DNA of 64,000 nucleotides from Vogesella sp. LIG4 (GCF_900090205.1 NZ_LT607802.1:2728828-2792827); one strand, 5' to 3'. Positions 37,543-47,740 are shown, counted from the first letter of the stretch. Notes: generated by a model not told the origin, from the sequence alone. Numbers and translations: made by a program.

Positions 37543-38574
37543 ATGAACAGCAAGAAACCGGTGGCTGCCGCCCTGATCGGCGCCGGCCGCATCGGCAGCT
37601 CGCACGCCAATATCGTGGCCAACCGCCTGACCAATGCCACCCTGGCCGCCATTGCCGACCCGGCGCCGGGCGCCGCCGCCAGACTGGCCGACAAACTGGC
37701 CTGCCCGCTGGCCTACACCGAGGTGGACGAGTTGCTGGCCAACCCGGACATCGACGCGGTGATCATCGCCTCGCCGGCGCGCTTTCACACCAACCTGGCG
37801 GTGGCTGCCGCCGAGGCCGGCAAGGCGGTGTTCTGCGAGAAGCCTATGGCGCTGACCCTGGCCGACGCCGACCGCGCCATCGCTGCCGCACAGGCTGCCG
37901 GCGTGCCGCTGCAGGTGGGCTTCAACCGCCGCTGGGACCGTGCCTTCGCCGATGCCCACCGCGCCATCCGCGCCGGCAGGATCGGCACCCCGCAGCTGCT
38001 GCGCTCGCTCACCCGCGACCCCGGCCCCTTCGGTGGCGACCCGGCGCGCATTCCGCCGTGGACCATCTTCTTCGAAACCCTTATCCACGACTTCGACACC
38101 CTGCTGTGGCTGAACGCCGGCGCCCGCCCGCTGGAGGTGTACGCGGTGGCCGATGCGCTTGTGCGGCCGGACTGCAAGCACATGGGGCATCTGGATACCG
38201 CGGTGGTGACCATCCGCTTCGACAACGGCGCGGTGGCGGTGGCCGAGGCCAATTTCAGCGCGCTGTACGGCTACGACGTGCGCGGCGAGGTGTTCGGCTC
38301 CGGCGGCATGGTCAGCATGGGCGATGTGCGCCGCTCCAGCCTGGCGCTGTTCGACGCCCAGGGCGTGTCGCAGGACACCTGGCGGCTGGACAGCGACATG
38401 TTCATCGACGGCTACACCGCCGAGCTGTCGGCGTTCATGGACGCGGTGAAGAGCGGCAAGCCGGCAGGGCCGGACGGGCTGGATGCCCGCCGCGCGCTGG
38501 AAGTGGCGCTGGCCTGCATCGCCTCGGTGGAGCAGAAGCGCCCGGTGGTGCTGAGCGAAATCAGCGCTGGCTGA
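37543..38574 (+). CDS. Gfo/Idh/MocA oxidoreductase, probable inositol dehydrogenase (1)
   Basis: A 343-residue NAD(P)-dependent dehydrogenase. The N-terminal Rossmann motif is LIGAGRIGSSHA. The family catalytic signature CEKPMAL follows near residue 95, and the C-terminal domain holds the HDFDTLLWL segment with the active-site Asp/His pattern. It resembles IolG-like enzymes that oxidise inositols or related polyols to keto forms. It lies 36 bp after the TIM-barrel gene in the same unit. The true myo-inositol dehydrogenase is more likely the gene at 43193, so this one may act on an isomer or methyl ether. Confidence 0.82.
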   Translation: MNSKKPVAAALIGAGRIGSSHANIVANRLTNATLAAIADPAPGAAARLADKLACPLAYTEVDELLANPDIDAVIIASPARFHTNLAVAAAEAGKAVFCEKPMALTLADADRAIAAAQAAGVPLQVGFNRRWDRAFADAHRAIRAGRIGTPQLLRSLTRDPGPFGGDPARIPPWTIFFETLIHDFDTLLWLNAGARPLEVYAVADALVRPDCKHMGHLDTAVVTIRFDNGAVAVAEANFSALYGYDVRGEVFGSGGMVSMGDVRRSSLALFDAQGVSQDTWRLDSDMFIDGYTAELSAFMDAVKSGKPAGPDGLDARRALEVALACIASVEQKRPVVLSEISAG

Positions 38575-38579
38575 TACCT

Positions 38580-38609
38580 AAGGTTGGCCGCAAGCCTGCG
38601 GCCAACCTT
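38580..38609. terminator. Hairpin made of paired uptake-like 10-mers
   Basis: AAGGTTGGCCGCA-AGCC-TGCGGCCAACCTT is a perfect 13-bp stem formed by two copies of the 10-mer in opposite orientation. It is between the dehydrogenase and the binding-protein gene and could be a partial terminator or a 3' stabiliser. Confidence 0.6.
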
Positions 38610-38688
38610 TATGGAGCCAGGACGTTGCATTGCGCCGGCCCGGCCGGCGTATCAGGTGGCAGTACAAAACACACAGGAGACACACCCA

Positions 38689-39627
38689 ATGAAACGCTTC
38701 ATCAAACACGCCGCTTCGCTCACCCTGTTCGCGCTTGCCATGCAGGCGCTGCCGGCATCCGCCGCCCGGCTGGGCGTCACCATGGCAACCTTCGACAACA
38801 ACTTCCTGACCATCCTGCGCAACAATATGCAGAAGGCCGCCAGCGGCAAGCCGGGGGTCAGCCTGCAGCTGGAGGACGCGCAGAACGACGTGGGCCGCCA
38901 GATCAGCCAGGTGCAGAACTTCATCGCGCAGAAGGTGGACGCCATCATCGTCAGCTCGGTGGATACCAGCACCACGCCCAAGCTTACCAGGCTGGCGCAG
39001 GCCGCCGGTATTCCGCTGGTGTACGTGAACCGCATGCCCAGCGACAAGACGCTGCCGGCCAAAGTGGCCTTTGTCGGCTCCGATGACGCGGTGTCCGGCA
39101 CCATCCAGATGAAGGAAGTGTGCCGGCTGCTGAACGGCAAGGGCAATGTCGCCATCGTGATGGGCGACCTGGCCACCCAGGAAGCGCGCCTGCGCACCCG
39201 CTTCGAGGAAGAAGTGGTGTCCAAGGCACCGTGCAACGGCATCAAGGTGGTGGAGAAGCAGAGCGCCAAGTGGTCGCGCACCGAGGGCCGCGACTTGGTG
39301 ATGAACTGGCTGACCGCCGGGCTGAAGTTCGACGCCATCATCGCCAACAACGATGAAATGGCGCTGGGTGCCATCCAGGCGCTGAAGAGCGCCAACAAGC
39401 TGGGCAATACCGTGGTGGCCGGCATCGACGCCACCCAGGACGCGCTGGGCGCGATGAAGGCCGGCGAGATGAAGGTGACGGTGTTCCAGGATGCCGCCGC
39501 CCAGGGCAAGGGCGCGGTGGAAGCGGCGCTGAAACTGGCCGCCGGCGAGAAAGTGCCGGCGATGATCTGGGTGCCGTACGAGCTGGTCACCCCGGCCAAC
39601 TACAAGGGCTACCTGAGCCGTAACTGA
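38689..39627 (+). CDS. Periplasmic inositol/sugar-binding protein (second copy)
   Basis: A 312-residue type I periplasmic binding protein with a signal peptide ending ALPASA. It is very similar, by eye well over half identical, to the protein encoded at 49962, sharing blocks such as NFIAQKVDAI, IPLVYVNR, KWSRT and NNDEMALGAIQALK. It should bind inositol or a close relative for ABC uptake. No ATPase or permease gene follows, so it probably shares IatA/IatP encoded at 50968-53765. AGGAG precedes the ATG. Expression would follow the LacI-type sites upstream of 36697, in contrast to the IolR-type control of the other copy. Confidence 0.85.
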   Translation: MKRFIKHAASLTLFALAMQALPASAARLGVTMATFDNNFLTILRNNMQKAASGKPGVSLQLEDAQNDVGRQISQVQNFIAQKVDAIIVSSVDTSTTPKLTRLAQAAGIPLVYVNRMPSDKTLPAKVAFVGSDDAVSGTIQMKEVCRLLNGKGNVAIVMGDLATQEARLRTRFEEEVVSKAPCNGIKVVEKQSAKWSRTEGRDLVMNWLTAGLKFDAIIANNDEMALGAIQALKSANKLGNTVVAGIDATQDALGAMKAGEMKVTVFQDAAAQGKGAVEAALKLAAGEKVPAMIWVPYELVTPANYKGYLSRN

Positions 39628-39710
39628 TGCGTAGCGGCGGCGCATGGCTGGGGGGCAGGCGCCGCCGCCGCTGGCATCTCGTGTTTCCCTCAAGCCTTGC
39701 TGGTGTTGCT

Positions 39711-39734
39711 GGCGCCCTGCGGGGCGCCTTTTTT
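39711..39734 (+). terminator. Intrinsic terminator after the binding-protein gene
   Basis: GGCGCCC-TGCG-GGGCGCC followed by TTTTTT ends the 36697-39627 unit. Confidence 0.8.
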
Positions 39735-39827
39735 ATTGTGCCAAGCCTTGCCATGACGCAAGGCAGCCGCTGGCCGGGGTACTAAGCTGATAAGGGCAGA
39801 AACGAAGCCTGACGAACAGGGCAAACC

Positions 39828-40577
39828 ATGAAAAGCATCAGCGTGGTCACTTACAATTTGCACAAGGGGATGTCGCCGCTCGGGCGGCGGGCATTGATGC
39901 CGGAAATCGCCGGCGCATTGCAGGGGCTGGACCCGGACGTGCTGTTCCTGCAGGAGGTGCAGGGCCGCCATCTGGAACGCGAGCAGCAGCACCAGGGTTG
40001 GCCGCAGCATGATTTCCTGGCCGGACAGCTGACGCGCCACGCCAGCTACGGCATGAATGCGCGCTACGATCACGGCCACCACGGCAATGCGGTGCTGTCG
40101 CGCTTTCCCATTGCCGCCGCGGCCAACCATGACCTGACGGTGAACCGCCTGGAGCAGCGCGGCCTGCTGCACACGCTGATCCAGCCGCAGGGCTGGGCGC
40201 AGCCGGTGGCCTGCCTGTGCGGCCACTTCAACCTGCTGGCGCGCGACCGCCGCCGCCAGTACCAGGTGCTGCTGCGCTACATCCGCCAGCACATTCCCGC
40301 CGACATGCCGCTGATCCTGGCCGGTGACTTCAACGATTGGCAGCGCGAGGCCGACGAGCTGCTGAAGGCCGCTACCGGCCTGGCGGAAGCCTTCGTCAGC
40401 CACACCGGCCGCCATGCGCGCAGCTTCCCGGCGCGGCTGCCGCTGCTGCCGCTGGACCGTATCTACCTGCGCGGGCTGGAGGTGGAGTCGGTGGTGGTAT
40501 GCCGCGGCCAGCCGTGGTCGCATCTGTCCGACCACCTGCCGCTGCTGGCGCGGGTGCGGCCGCGCGGGCGGCATTGA
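39828..40577 (+). CDS. Endonuclease/exonuclease/phosphatase family protein (YbhP-like)
   Basis: A 249-residue Mg2+-dependent phosphoesterase of the EEP fold. The catalytic set is visible: VTYNLHKG (Asn), FLQEVQG (Glu), LAGDFNDWQ (Asp/Asn) and the C-terminal SDHLPLLA (Asp-His). Length and motifs resemble E. coli YbhP. Family members act on DNA, phospholipids or inositol phosphates, so a link to the surrounding inositol genes is possible but unsupported. It has a transcription unit of its own, with terminators before and after. Confidence 0.82.
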   Translation: MKSISVVTYNLHKGMSPLGRRALMPEIAGALQGLDPDVLFLQEVQGRHLEREQQHQGWPQHDFLAGQLTRHASYGMNARYDHGHHGNAVLSRFPIAAAANHDLTVNRLEQRGLLHTLIQPQGWAQPVACLCGHFNLLARDRRRQYQVLLRYIRQHIPADMPLILAGDFNDWQREADELLKAATGLAEAFVSHTGRHARSFPARLPLLPLDRIYLRGLEVESVVVCRGQPWSHLSDHLPLLARVRPRGRH

Positions 40578-40669
40578 AGCATGCCCGGCTGCGATGAGAC
40601 TTTCCGGATGCGCTGCGCTGCGCCGGGCGCCGAAACCGGGCAATGGCGAGTGCCGCACGCGGAAAAGAC

Positions 40670-40703
40670 GTTGGCCGCACGCCGGTAACGGCGTGCGGCC
40701 AAC
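40670..40703. terminator. Hairpin made of paired uptake-like 10-mers
   Basis: GTTGGCCGCACGCCG-GTAA-CGGCGTGCGGCCAAC is a perfect 15-bp stem whose outer ten bases on each arm are the 10-mer. It lies between the convergent genes at 40577 and 40762. Confidence 0.65.
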
Positions 40704-40761
40704 ATGGGCTTTGCCCGCCCGGAGCAGCCAAAGGCGTATCCGGGGGTGAGCAGGCGCGGTG

Positions 40762-41775
40762 TTACAGGCTCACCGCCTCACCGCTGCGGAAGGCCTGGGT
40801 GATGGCCAGACCGATGCGGGTGGCTTCGCGCGCGTCGGCCAGGGTAACCGGCGACGGGCGGTCGTGGCGGATGGTGTCCACGAACACCTGCGCCTCGGTG
40901 ACGAAGGCTTCGGCAAAGCGCTGGTAGAAGTCCTGCACGCACTCGTTGCGCACGCCGTGGGCGTCGCTGATTTCCACCCGGTTGGCGCGCGGGTTGGCGC
41001 CCACGCTCAGGCGGCCTTCGGTGGCGAAGATCTCGGTGAGCGTCTCATGGCCGTGGGCCTGGGTGCGCGAGGCGTAGAAGCAGGCCAGCTGGCCGCCTTC
41101 GAACTCGCACATCGCCACGCCGTTATCCACGTCCTGGTGCTCGGCCAGCGCCGGGTGCAGCGCATTGGTGCCGGTGGCCCATACCCGCTTGGGCTTGGGG
41201 TTGCCCAGCAGCCAGCGCGCCAGGTCGATGTCGTGGATGCTGCAATCCATGAAAATGCCGCCGCTGCTGGCGGAGAAGCGCACGAAGAAGCCGGATTCGT
41301 CGTTCTTGTCGCAGGTTTGCGAGCGCAGCAGGTAGGGGCGGCCCACGCTGCCGTCGGCCAGCTTGCCGGCGGCGTCGCGGTAGCTGGCGTCGAAGCGGCG
41401 CACGAAGCCTATCATCACCTTGAGCTGCGGGTGGCGCGCGGCTTCTTCCTCTACTGCCAGGCAGTCTTCCACGTTCAGCGCCAGCGGCTTTTCGCAGAAC
41501 ACATGCTTGCCGGCCTTGAGCGCGGCAATGATCTGCGCGGCGTGCAGCGAGGTGGGGGTAACCAGGAATACCGCATCGACATTGCTGTCCTGCAGTACGG
41601 CTTCGTAGTCCTGGTACAGGGTGACGCCTGGCAGGGCGGTGGCGGCCCAGTCGCGTTCCTCCGCTAGCGGGCTGCAGGCGGCAACCAGTTGCGCGCCGTG
41701 GGTTTGCTGCAGGTTGGCCGCATGGCGGCGGCCGAGGCGGCCGAGGCCGATGATGGCAAGACGTACTGTAGTCAC
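40762..41775 (-). CDS. Gfo/Idh/MocA oxidoreductase, inositol-type dehydrogenase (2)
   Basis: A 337-residue dehydrogenase with Rossmann motif IIGLGRLGRRHA, the signature FCEKPLAL and the FMDCSIHDIDLARWLLG segment carrying the active-site Asp/His. It resembles scyllo- or myo-inositol dehydrogenase relatives. The GTG start at 41775 was chosen because AAGGA is eight bases upstream; an ATG six codons earlier overlaps that site. It is the last of a minus-strand series 46153-40762 (TIM barrel, IolI-like, IolG, then two more dehydrogenases). Confidence 0.82.
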   Translation of the reverse strand: MTTVRLAIIGLGRLGRRHAANLQQTHGAQLVAACSPLAEERDWAATALPGVTLYQDYEAVLQDSNVDAVFLVTPTSLHAAQIIAALKAGKHVFCEKPLALNVEDCLAVEEEAARHPQLKVMIGFVRRFDASYRDAAGKLADGSVGRPYLLRSQTCDKNDESGFFVRFSASSGGIFMDCSIHDIDLARWLLGNPKPKRVWATGTNALHPALAEHQDVDNGVAMCEFEGGQLACFYASRTQAHGHETLTEIFATEGRLSVGANPRANRVEISDAHGVRNECVQDFYQRFAEAFVTEAQVFVDTIRHDRPSPVTLADAREATRIGLAITQAFRSGEAVSL

Positions 41776-41918
41776 GGGTCTGTCCTTATGCATTGGGCGC
41801 CACGCCTGCTTGCTGCCAGCCCGGGGCTGCCGTTCCTATCGTCCCTGGGCGGCCATGCAGGCCGCTGTAACGCGACAGTTCCGGGCTGCTGCAAGGTGCA
41901 AGCAGGTATGGCAATGAT

Positions 41919-42905
41919 TTACAGCGCGATGACGCGGCCTTCCTGCCAGGAGCGGGTGGCGGCGTCGGCCAGCTCCAGTGCCTTCACGCCGTCCTGCACC
42001 GTGGTGCGCGGGGTTTCGCCGCGGCTGATCACCGCGAAGAAGTGCGCCATCTCGCCGGCGTAGGCGGCCTGGTAGCGCTCCAGGAAGAAGTGTTCCGGCA
42101 GGTCGGTGGCTACCTGCTTGCTGCCGTAGGCGGTGACTTCGGTGGGGCGGTGGTTGCCGGCCTGCAGCATGCCCAGGCTACCCTGCACCTCGAAGCGCTG
42201 GTCGTAGCCGTAGGCGGCGCGGCGGGTGGTGTTGATCTGGCACAGGCGGCCGCTGCGGGTGCGCAGGGTCACGGCGGTGCAGTCGGCGTCGCCGGCGTCG
42301 GCAATGGCCGGGTCGGTGAGTACGCTGGCGCTGGCGTGCACGCTGACCACTTCATCGGCCAGGATCCAGCGGCAGATGTCGAAGTCGTGGATCAGCATGT
42401 CCTTGAAGATGCCGCCGGAGCGTTTGATGTAGTCCACCGGCGGGGCGCCCGGGTCGCGGCTGGTGACGATCAGCATTTCCGGGGTGCCGATCTCGCCGGC
42501 CTCGATGCGTGCCTTCACCGCGGCGAAGGTGGGGTCGTAGCGGCGCTGGAAGCCGATCAGGCACGGCACGCCGGCGGCTGCCACCGCGGCGGCGCAGTCG
42601 CGGGCGCGAGCCAGGTCGAGATCCACCGGTTTTTCGCAGAAGATGGCCTTGCGCGCGGCGGCGGCGCGCAGGATCAGTTCGGCATGGGTGTCGGTGCTGC
42701 TGGCGATCACCACGGCGCCCACGCTGCTGTCGTTCATCGCGGTATCGGTGTCGGTAACCGTGGCGCCGTACTGTTCGGCCAGCGCGGCGGCGGACGGGGC
42801 GTGGGTGTCCACCACGTATTTCAGGCGCACGCCTTGGTGGGCGAAAAGGTTGGCCGCATGAATCTTGCCGATGCGGCCGGCACCGAACAGGGCTACGTCA
42901 ATCAT
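41919..42905 (-). CDS. Gfo/Idh/MocA oxidoreductase, inositol-type dehydrogenase (3)
   Basis: A 328-residue dehydrogenase beginning MIDVALFGAGRIGKIHA, with IFCEKPVDLD and KDMLIHDFDICRWIL as the catalytic signatures. It is close to IolG-type proteins often annotated inositol 2-dehydrogenase. The start has GGAG nine bases upstream; the longer frame runs into the promoter. Its own promoter (43053-43080, minus strand) contains an IolR-type box, so it should respond to the RpiR regulator. Substrate preference among inositol isomers is unknown. Confidence 0.84.
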   Translation of the reverse strand: MIDVALFGAGRIGKIHAANLFAHQGVRLKYVVDTHAPSAAALAEQYGATVTDTDTAMNDSSVGAVVIASSTDTHAELILRAAAARKAIFCEKPVDLDLARARDCAAAVAAAGVPCLIGFQRRYDPTFAAVKARIEAGEIGTPEMLIVTSRDPGAPPVDYIKRSGGIFKDMLIHDFDICRWILADEVVSVHASASVLTDPAIADAGDADCTAVTLRTRSGRLCQINTTRRAAYGYDQRFEVQGSLGMLQAGNHRPTEVTAYGSKQVATDLPEHFFLERYQAAYAGEMAHFFAVISRGETPRTTVQDGVKALELADAATRSWQEGRVIAL

Positions 42906-43052
42906 GGTGATCTCCGGGGAGTGTAGAGCCGCTAATAAAACCCCTGCTGCGGCGTGGGGTCGCCTTGCCTCGGGTGCTTTATTAGCGGCTCTGGCCATGC
43001 GCAGACCATTCTGCGCTGACACCCGATGCGGGCGGGCCGTTGTTGTCGGTGC

Positions 43053-43080
43053 AGTATATGATTAGAAATAAATTTCTCAA
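43053..43080 (-). promoter_or_regulatory. Promoter with IolR-type box in the spacer
   Basis: On the minus strand, TTGAGA (43075-43080) and TATACT (43053-43058) are 16 bp apart. The palindrome GAAATAAATTTC (43065-43076) sits between and overlaps them. A second related stretch, AGAAAATTTT, is at 43094-43103. Binding there would block RNA polymerase on the gene at 42905. Confidence 0.7.
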
Positions 43081-43140
43081 ATATTAATTAACTAGAAAAT
43101 TTTGACCGACAGCAGGCTGTGCCTGTCACGCAACAGCGCA

Positions 43141-43181
43141 CAGGCTGCCGGCACACTGACAGTGATCGTGCCGGCAGCCTG
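43141..43181 (-). terminator. Hairpin after iolG
   Basis: CAGGCTGCCGGCAC pairs perfectly with GTGCCGGCAGCCTG across a 13-base loop, directly after the minus-strand gene ending at 43193. There is no T-run, so it may protect the 3' end instead of terminating transcription. Confidence 0.45.
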
Positions 43182-43192
43182 CTGCTGTGGGC

Positions 43193-44227
<1,035 letters not shown>

Positions 44228-44240
44228 CTACGCTTGGAGC

Positions 44241-44265
44241 TTGGCCGCATGGCTTGCGGCCAACC
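44241..44265 (-). repeat. Imperfect inverted pair of uptake-like 10-mers
   Basis: TTGGCCGCA-TGGCT-TGCGGCCAA forms a 9-bp stem between iolI and iolG. One arm is a perfect 10-mer (44255-44264); the other lacks its first base. Confidence 0.5.
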
Positions 44266-44339
44266 TTGTGGGATGCCTTTAAAGGCCTGGCTTCGCAGGG
44301 GCCGGCAGCGCCTGAACAACGCACGTCAGCAGCCAGGGC

Positions 44340-45158
44340 TCAGCCCAGCGAGTGGCGGATGTAGTCCATGCTGGTGCGCAGCAGCGCTTCGCTGTCGCCG
44401 GCCTCCATGATCTCGGCGGCGAACGGCTCGAACGACACCACGCCGTCGTAGCCGCGTGCCAGCAGGATGGCCAGCTGGCGCAGGTTGCCCAGGCGGTCGG
44501 CATCGCCTACCAGCACGCGGTGGCCGTCGCGCATCTGGCTGTCGGCCAGCTCTTTCGATTCCACACCGGAGATGTGCACCAGGCCGGTAAGCTCGGGGTA
44601 GAAGATGTCTTCGCCGGACAGGTGGTGGTGGAAGGTGTCATGCACCAGCTGGTAGTGGCGCTCGCCGGCGGCGTCGAAAATCGCCTTCACCGCGTCGGAC
44701 TTGCGGCGCAGTGAACACTCCTCGAAGCCCAGCGGCTCCACCAGGCCGCTAATGCCGTGGTCGTCCAGGATGGGGCGCAGCTGTTTGAGCGCCTTCACCA
44801 GGTCGCTGTAGCGCTCGCTCGGGCTGCGCTTGTCTTCCCGGCTGTTCAGCGGGCACATCACCAGCGCCTCGGCGCCGCAGTCGCGGGCGTAGGCGGCCAG
44901 TTTCACCGCGCGCGCCTGCAGGTCGGCATCGAACACATCGAACGGGTACAGCGCGTTGATGGAGCGGATGCGGATATTGGCCGCCTGCGCCGCCTCGCGG
45001 ATGCTGGCCGGGCTGGTGCCGTCGCTGATCTCCACGCCGTTCAGGTCGTTGCGGATCTCGATGGTGCTCACGCCCAGGCGGCGGCACATGGCCAGGTAGT
45101 CCTGGAACGACAGGCGCGGTGCGCTGATACGGTTGATGGCAAAGTCGATGCGGCTCAT
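44340..45158 (-). CDS. iolI: IolI-like 2-keto-myo-inositol isomerase
   Basis: A 272-residue TIM-barrel protein. The pattern INRISAPRLSFQDYLAMCRR, RSINALYPFD, LVMCPLN, LVEPLGFEECSLRRKSDAV, QLVHDTFHHHLSGE and VHISGVE matches IolI. The Glu, Asp and His residues in EPLGFEE, VHDTFHHH and the final SFEPFA would bind the divalent metal. IolI interconverts 2-keto-myo-inositol and 1-keto-D-chiro-inositol, so the cell may also use D-chiro-inositol. It lies upstream of iolG in the minus-strand series. Confidence 0.88.
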   Translation of the reverse strand: MSRIDFAINRISAPRLSFQDYLAMCRRLGVSTIEIRNDLNGVEISDGTSPASIREAAQAANIRIRSINALYPFDVFDADLQARAVKLAAYARDCGAEALVMCPLNSREDKRSPSERYSDLVKALKQLRPILDDHGISGLVEPLGFEECSLRRKSDAVKAIFDAAGERHYQLVHDTFHHHLSGEDIFYPELTGLVHISGVESKELADSQMRDGHRVLVGDADRLGNLRQLAILLARGYDGVVSFEPFAAEIMEAGDSEALLRTSMDYIRHSLG

Positions 45159-45253
45159 GTTCGGTGTCTCCGGTTGCTTGTTCAGGTAAAGCGGGGCCTG
45201 CCCCGCGCCAGCCTTATGGCCGCCGCGGGGAGGCAGGAAAGCGGTGGCTGGTG

Positions 45254-46153
45254 TTAACGGGTGTATTTATCGAGGTAGCGCTGGATCTCGCCGCGCATGA
45301 AGCGCGCTGACTCGTCGGCGCGTTCTTCCCAGGCGAACACGCAGGACGACAGCACGCCGTCGAAGCCGATGTCGGCCAGGGTGGCGAAGAACACGTCCCA
45401 GTCGATCTCGCCCTGGCCGATGTCCAGGTGCTGGTGTACGCGGATGTGGCCGGAGCCGGGCGGGTTGACGATGTAGCGCAGCTGCGAGCTGGCCTTGTGG
45501 TTGAAGGTGTCGGCCACGCGCACATGGGCCAGTACCGGCGCGGCGGCGCGCAGCATGGCGGCCATGTCGTCGCCGTAGTAGAAGGTGTGCGGCGCGATGT
45601 AGGACAGCTTGACGTGGCGGGAGCCCAGCACCTGCACGATGTCCAGCGCCGGGGCCAGGGTTTCCACCCAGTCTTCCGGATGCGGCTCCACCGACAGGGT
45701 GATGTCCTCGCGCTCCAGGATGGGCAGCAGCTCTTCCATCGAGCGCCACCAGGCGGCCTCGCACATCTCTTTGGTATTGGTGCCGGCGCCCTGGCCGACG
45801 GAGCGCTCCGGCGAGGCACCGCGGCCGAATTCGGAGATCATCAGCCGGCAGTCCATTTCCACCGCCACTTCGATGGCCTTCTTCCAGCACTTCACCGCCC
45901 ACTGCCGCTCGTCCTCGAACGGGCTGGCCCAGCGGTACATCGGCTGCAGGGTGGCCAGGCCGACGCCATGCTCGCGCAGCGCGCGCTTGAAGCCGGCGAT
46001 GCGAGCGGCGTGGGCACGCGGCATCACCCACCAGTCGAGGAAGTCGGCGCGCGGCGACAGTTCGATCTGGTCGTAGCCCAGCTCGGTGGTCTTGCGCACC
46101 AGCGCCGGCAGGTCGAGGTGGCGGTGCATATAGGGGTCGAGCGCGATTTTCAT
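45254..46153 (-). CDS. TIM-barrel sugar isomerase/epimerase of the inositol cluster
   Basis: A 299-residue AP-endonuclease-2-like barrel. Segments KIALDPYMHRHLDLP, LGYDQIELSPRADFL, SEFGRGASPERSVGQ, LSVEPHPEDWVE and RVADTFNHKASSQLRY hold the acidic and His residues expected of a metal site. The start MKIALD is supported by GGAGA; the longer frame is upstream noise. It is the first gene of the minus-strand series and is divergent from a LacI regulator. It probably handles a keto-inositol or a ring-modified derivative; IolE and IolI have their own genes here, so a distinct reaction is likely. Confidence 0.78.
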   Translation of the reverse strand: MKIALDPYMHRHLDLPALVRKTTELGYDQIELSPRADFLDWWVMPRAHAARIAGFKRALREHGVGLATLQPMYRWASPFEDERQWAVKCWKKAIEVAVEMDCRLMISEFGRGASPERSVGQGAGTNTKEMCEAAWWRSMEELLPILEREDITLSVEPHPEDWVETLAPALDIVQVLGSRHVKLSYIAPHTFYYGDDMAAMLRAAAPVLAHVRVADTFNHKASSQLRYIVNPPGSGHIRVHQHLDIGQGEIDWDVFFATLADIGFDGVLSSCVFAWEERADESARFMRGEIQRYLDKYTR

Positions 46154-46526
46154 GATGATCTTCTCCAGGTTGCCGCACCCTGTTCGAGTGCTGTGTTGTG
46201 CGCTCAATCTAGGGGCTGGCGAACGGAAGATCAGCTGCAATATTGACGATAAATCGTCAAAATGAGATTGAACCGACGGGTGGCTGGCTGGATGATGGCG
46301 AGCGGCAGGGGAAAAGAACGCTGGCCGCAGGGAGGCTTGGCGTTACGCCATACCCGTGCGACGTGCGGGTAGGTTGGGTTGAGCGTAGCGAAGCCCAACG
46401 TTTACCGCCTTATCCGGTTTTGTATCCGCTGCGCGGATGATGATTTGAAGTCGCCGGCTCCGCTGGGCGCACACTCCATGAAGTATGCGGCCAACGTTGC
46501 ATGGCACCACCACCACGGAAGCACAT
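46154..46526. other. Divergent intergenic region with a short repeat
   Basis: These 373 bases separate the TIM-barrel gene and the LacI gene. They contain a hairpin-forming piece, GTTGGGTT...AAGCCCAAC (about 46373-46399). They also hold a block similar to the window's first repeat (ATCCGCTGCGCGGATGATGATT, in part, about 46423-46444) and one 10-mer at 46485-46494. No clear GAA-N6-TTC or GCAACCGG site was found. Confidence 0.5.
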
Positions 46527-47579
46527 ATGGACCATCCACCCCGCCGCAAGAAAACCGCGCGCTTCGTCGAGATCGCCGCGCTGGCCGGCGTCAGCGTCGC
46601 CACCGTCGACCGGGTGCTCAACGAACGCGGCAGCGTGTCGGCCAGGGCGCGGGCGCAGGTGGTGGAGGCGGCGCGCCAGCTGGGGGTGCCGCGGCTGCTG
46701 CCGGATGCGCGCCACGGGCTGATCCATATTGATATCGTGCTGCCGGACAACCGCACGCCGTTCTTCCAGCGGCTGAACCGGGCGCTGCAGCGTGGCGTGG
46801 CGATGCTGGACAAACGGCTGGTGGTGCACCGGGTGTGGACGCCGGATCAGGACGAAGCAGCACTGCTGCGTGCCATCGGCCCGCGCCGTTACCCGCGCCA
46901 GGCGCTGATCGTGGCGGCGCCGGACACGCCGGCGGTGCGCGCCGCGCTGCAGCAGGCGCGCTCGCGCGGCGAGCATATCGCCCTGGTGGTGACGCGGGTG
47001 GACGAGGTGGCGGGGGCCGGCTATTTCGGCATCGACAACCATGCCGCCGGGCGCACCGCCGGCTACCTGCTGGGCCGGCTGTGCCGCAAGGTTGGCCGCA
47101 TCCTGCTGCTGAGCAGCCGCCGCGACTACCGCGGCCATATCGAGCGCAGCAGCGGTTGCCGCGAGGTGCTGCAGGCGCAGTTTCCGCAGTTGCAGTGCGA
47201 CGAGGCGCTGCGCGAAACCTACGATGACCCGGACAGGTGCTACTGGGCAGTCAGCGAGGCGTTTCGCCGCGGCGACGTGATTGCCGGCATCTACAATACC
47301 GGCGCAGGCTCGCCCGGCATCGAGGCGGCGCTGCGGCGCTTTGCGGTGGACAAGGTGTGCTGGGTGACGCACGAGCTGTCGGACGATCATCGGCAATACC
47401 TGCAGCAGGGCCTGCTGGACGTGGTGCTGGACCAGGACCCGGATACCCAGGCCATCCGCGCCTTGCAGCATGTGCTGGCGGCGCTGGAAATGGCGCCGGC
47501 CACCGGCGCGCCGGCGCAGGGTGGCGAGTTCCGCCTGTACTTCGCCGAGAACATGGGGCCGCAGCCCTACCTGGCCTGA
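46527..47579 (+). CDS. LacI-family regulator, sugar-binding type
   Basis: A 350-residue regulator with HTH FVEIAALAGVSVATVDRVLN and a hinge SARARAQVVEAARQLG. The C-terminal domain belongs to the ribose-binding-like group (IDIVLPDNRTPFFQRLNRAL ... LLLSSRRDYRGHIERSSGC). In related organisms such LacI proteins accompany inositol or polyol uptake genes. The start was set at MDHPPRRKK, since the longer frame begins in repeat DNA. It is divergent from the TIM-barrel gene and lies 160 bp before iolD. Its operator is not obvious; it may sense a different inositol isomer from the first LacI protein. Confidence 0.85.
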   Translation: MDHPPRRKKTARFVEIAALAGVSVATVDRVLNERGSVSARARAQVVEAARQLGVPRLLPDARHGLIHIDIVLPDNRTPFFQRLNRALQRGVAMLDKRLVVHRVWTPDQDEAALLRAIGPRRYPRQALIVAAPDTPAVRAALQQARSRGEHIALVVTRVDEVAGAGYFGIDNHAAGRTAGYLLGRLCRKVGRILLLSSRRDYRGHIERSSGCREVLQAQFPQLQCDEALRETYDDPDRCYWAVSEAFRRGDVIAGIYNTGAGSPGIEAALRRFAVDKVCWVTHELSDDHRQYLQQGLLDVVLDQDPDTQAIRALQHVLAALEMAPATGAPAQGGEFRLYFAENMGPQPYLA

Positions 47580-47605
47580 GCAGTGCAGCGTGGCAGCAAC
47601 AATAC

Positions 47606-47671
47606 GAAAAAATTTTCTATTGATTTTATTTTGAGAAAATAATTTGCAAAGCGTCGGCGATCCTATATCTT
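47606..47671 (+). promoter_or_regulatory. iolD promoter with two IolR-type boxes
   Basis: GAAAAAATTTTC (47606-47617) and GAAAATAATTTGC (47635-47647) precede and overlap TTGCAA (47644-47649). TATCTT (47666-47671) follows at 16 bp. The layout matches the ibpA and iolC promoters. Confidence 0.65.
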
Positions 47672-47740
47672 GAGCGGGTAGCCGCCGCAAAGGGCGGGGT
47701 GGGCCAGGGCTGGCCGCAAGCATGGATCAAGGAGACACAG

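Noticed and set aside
46371..46445. A possible operator for the second LacI protein in the divergent region
   Set aside because: The symmetric sequence there belongs to a general intergenic repeat and has no LacI-like central CG palindrome.
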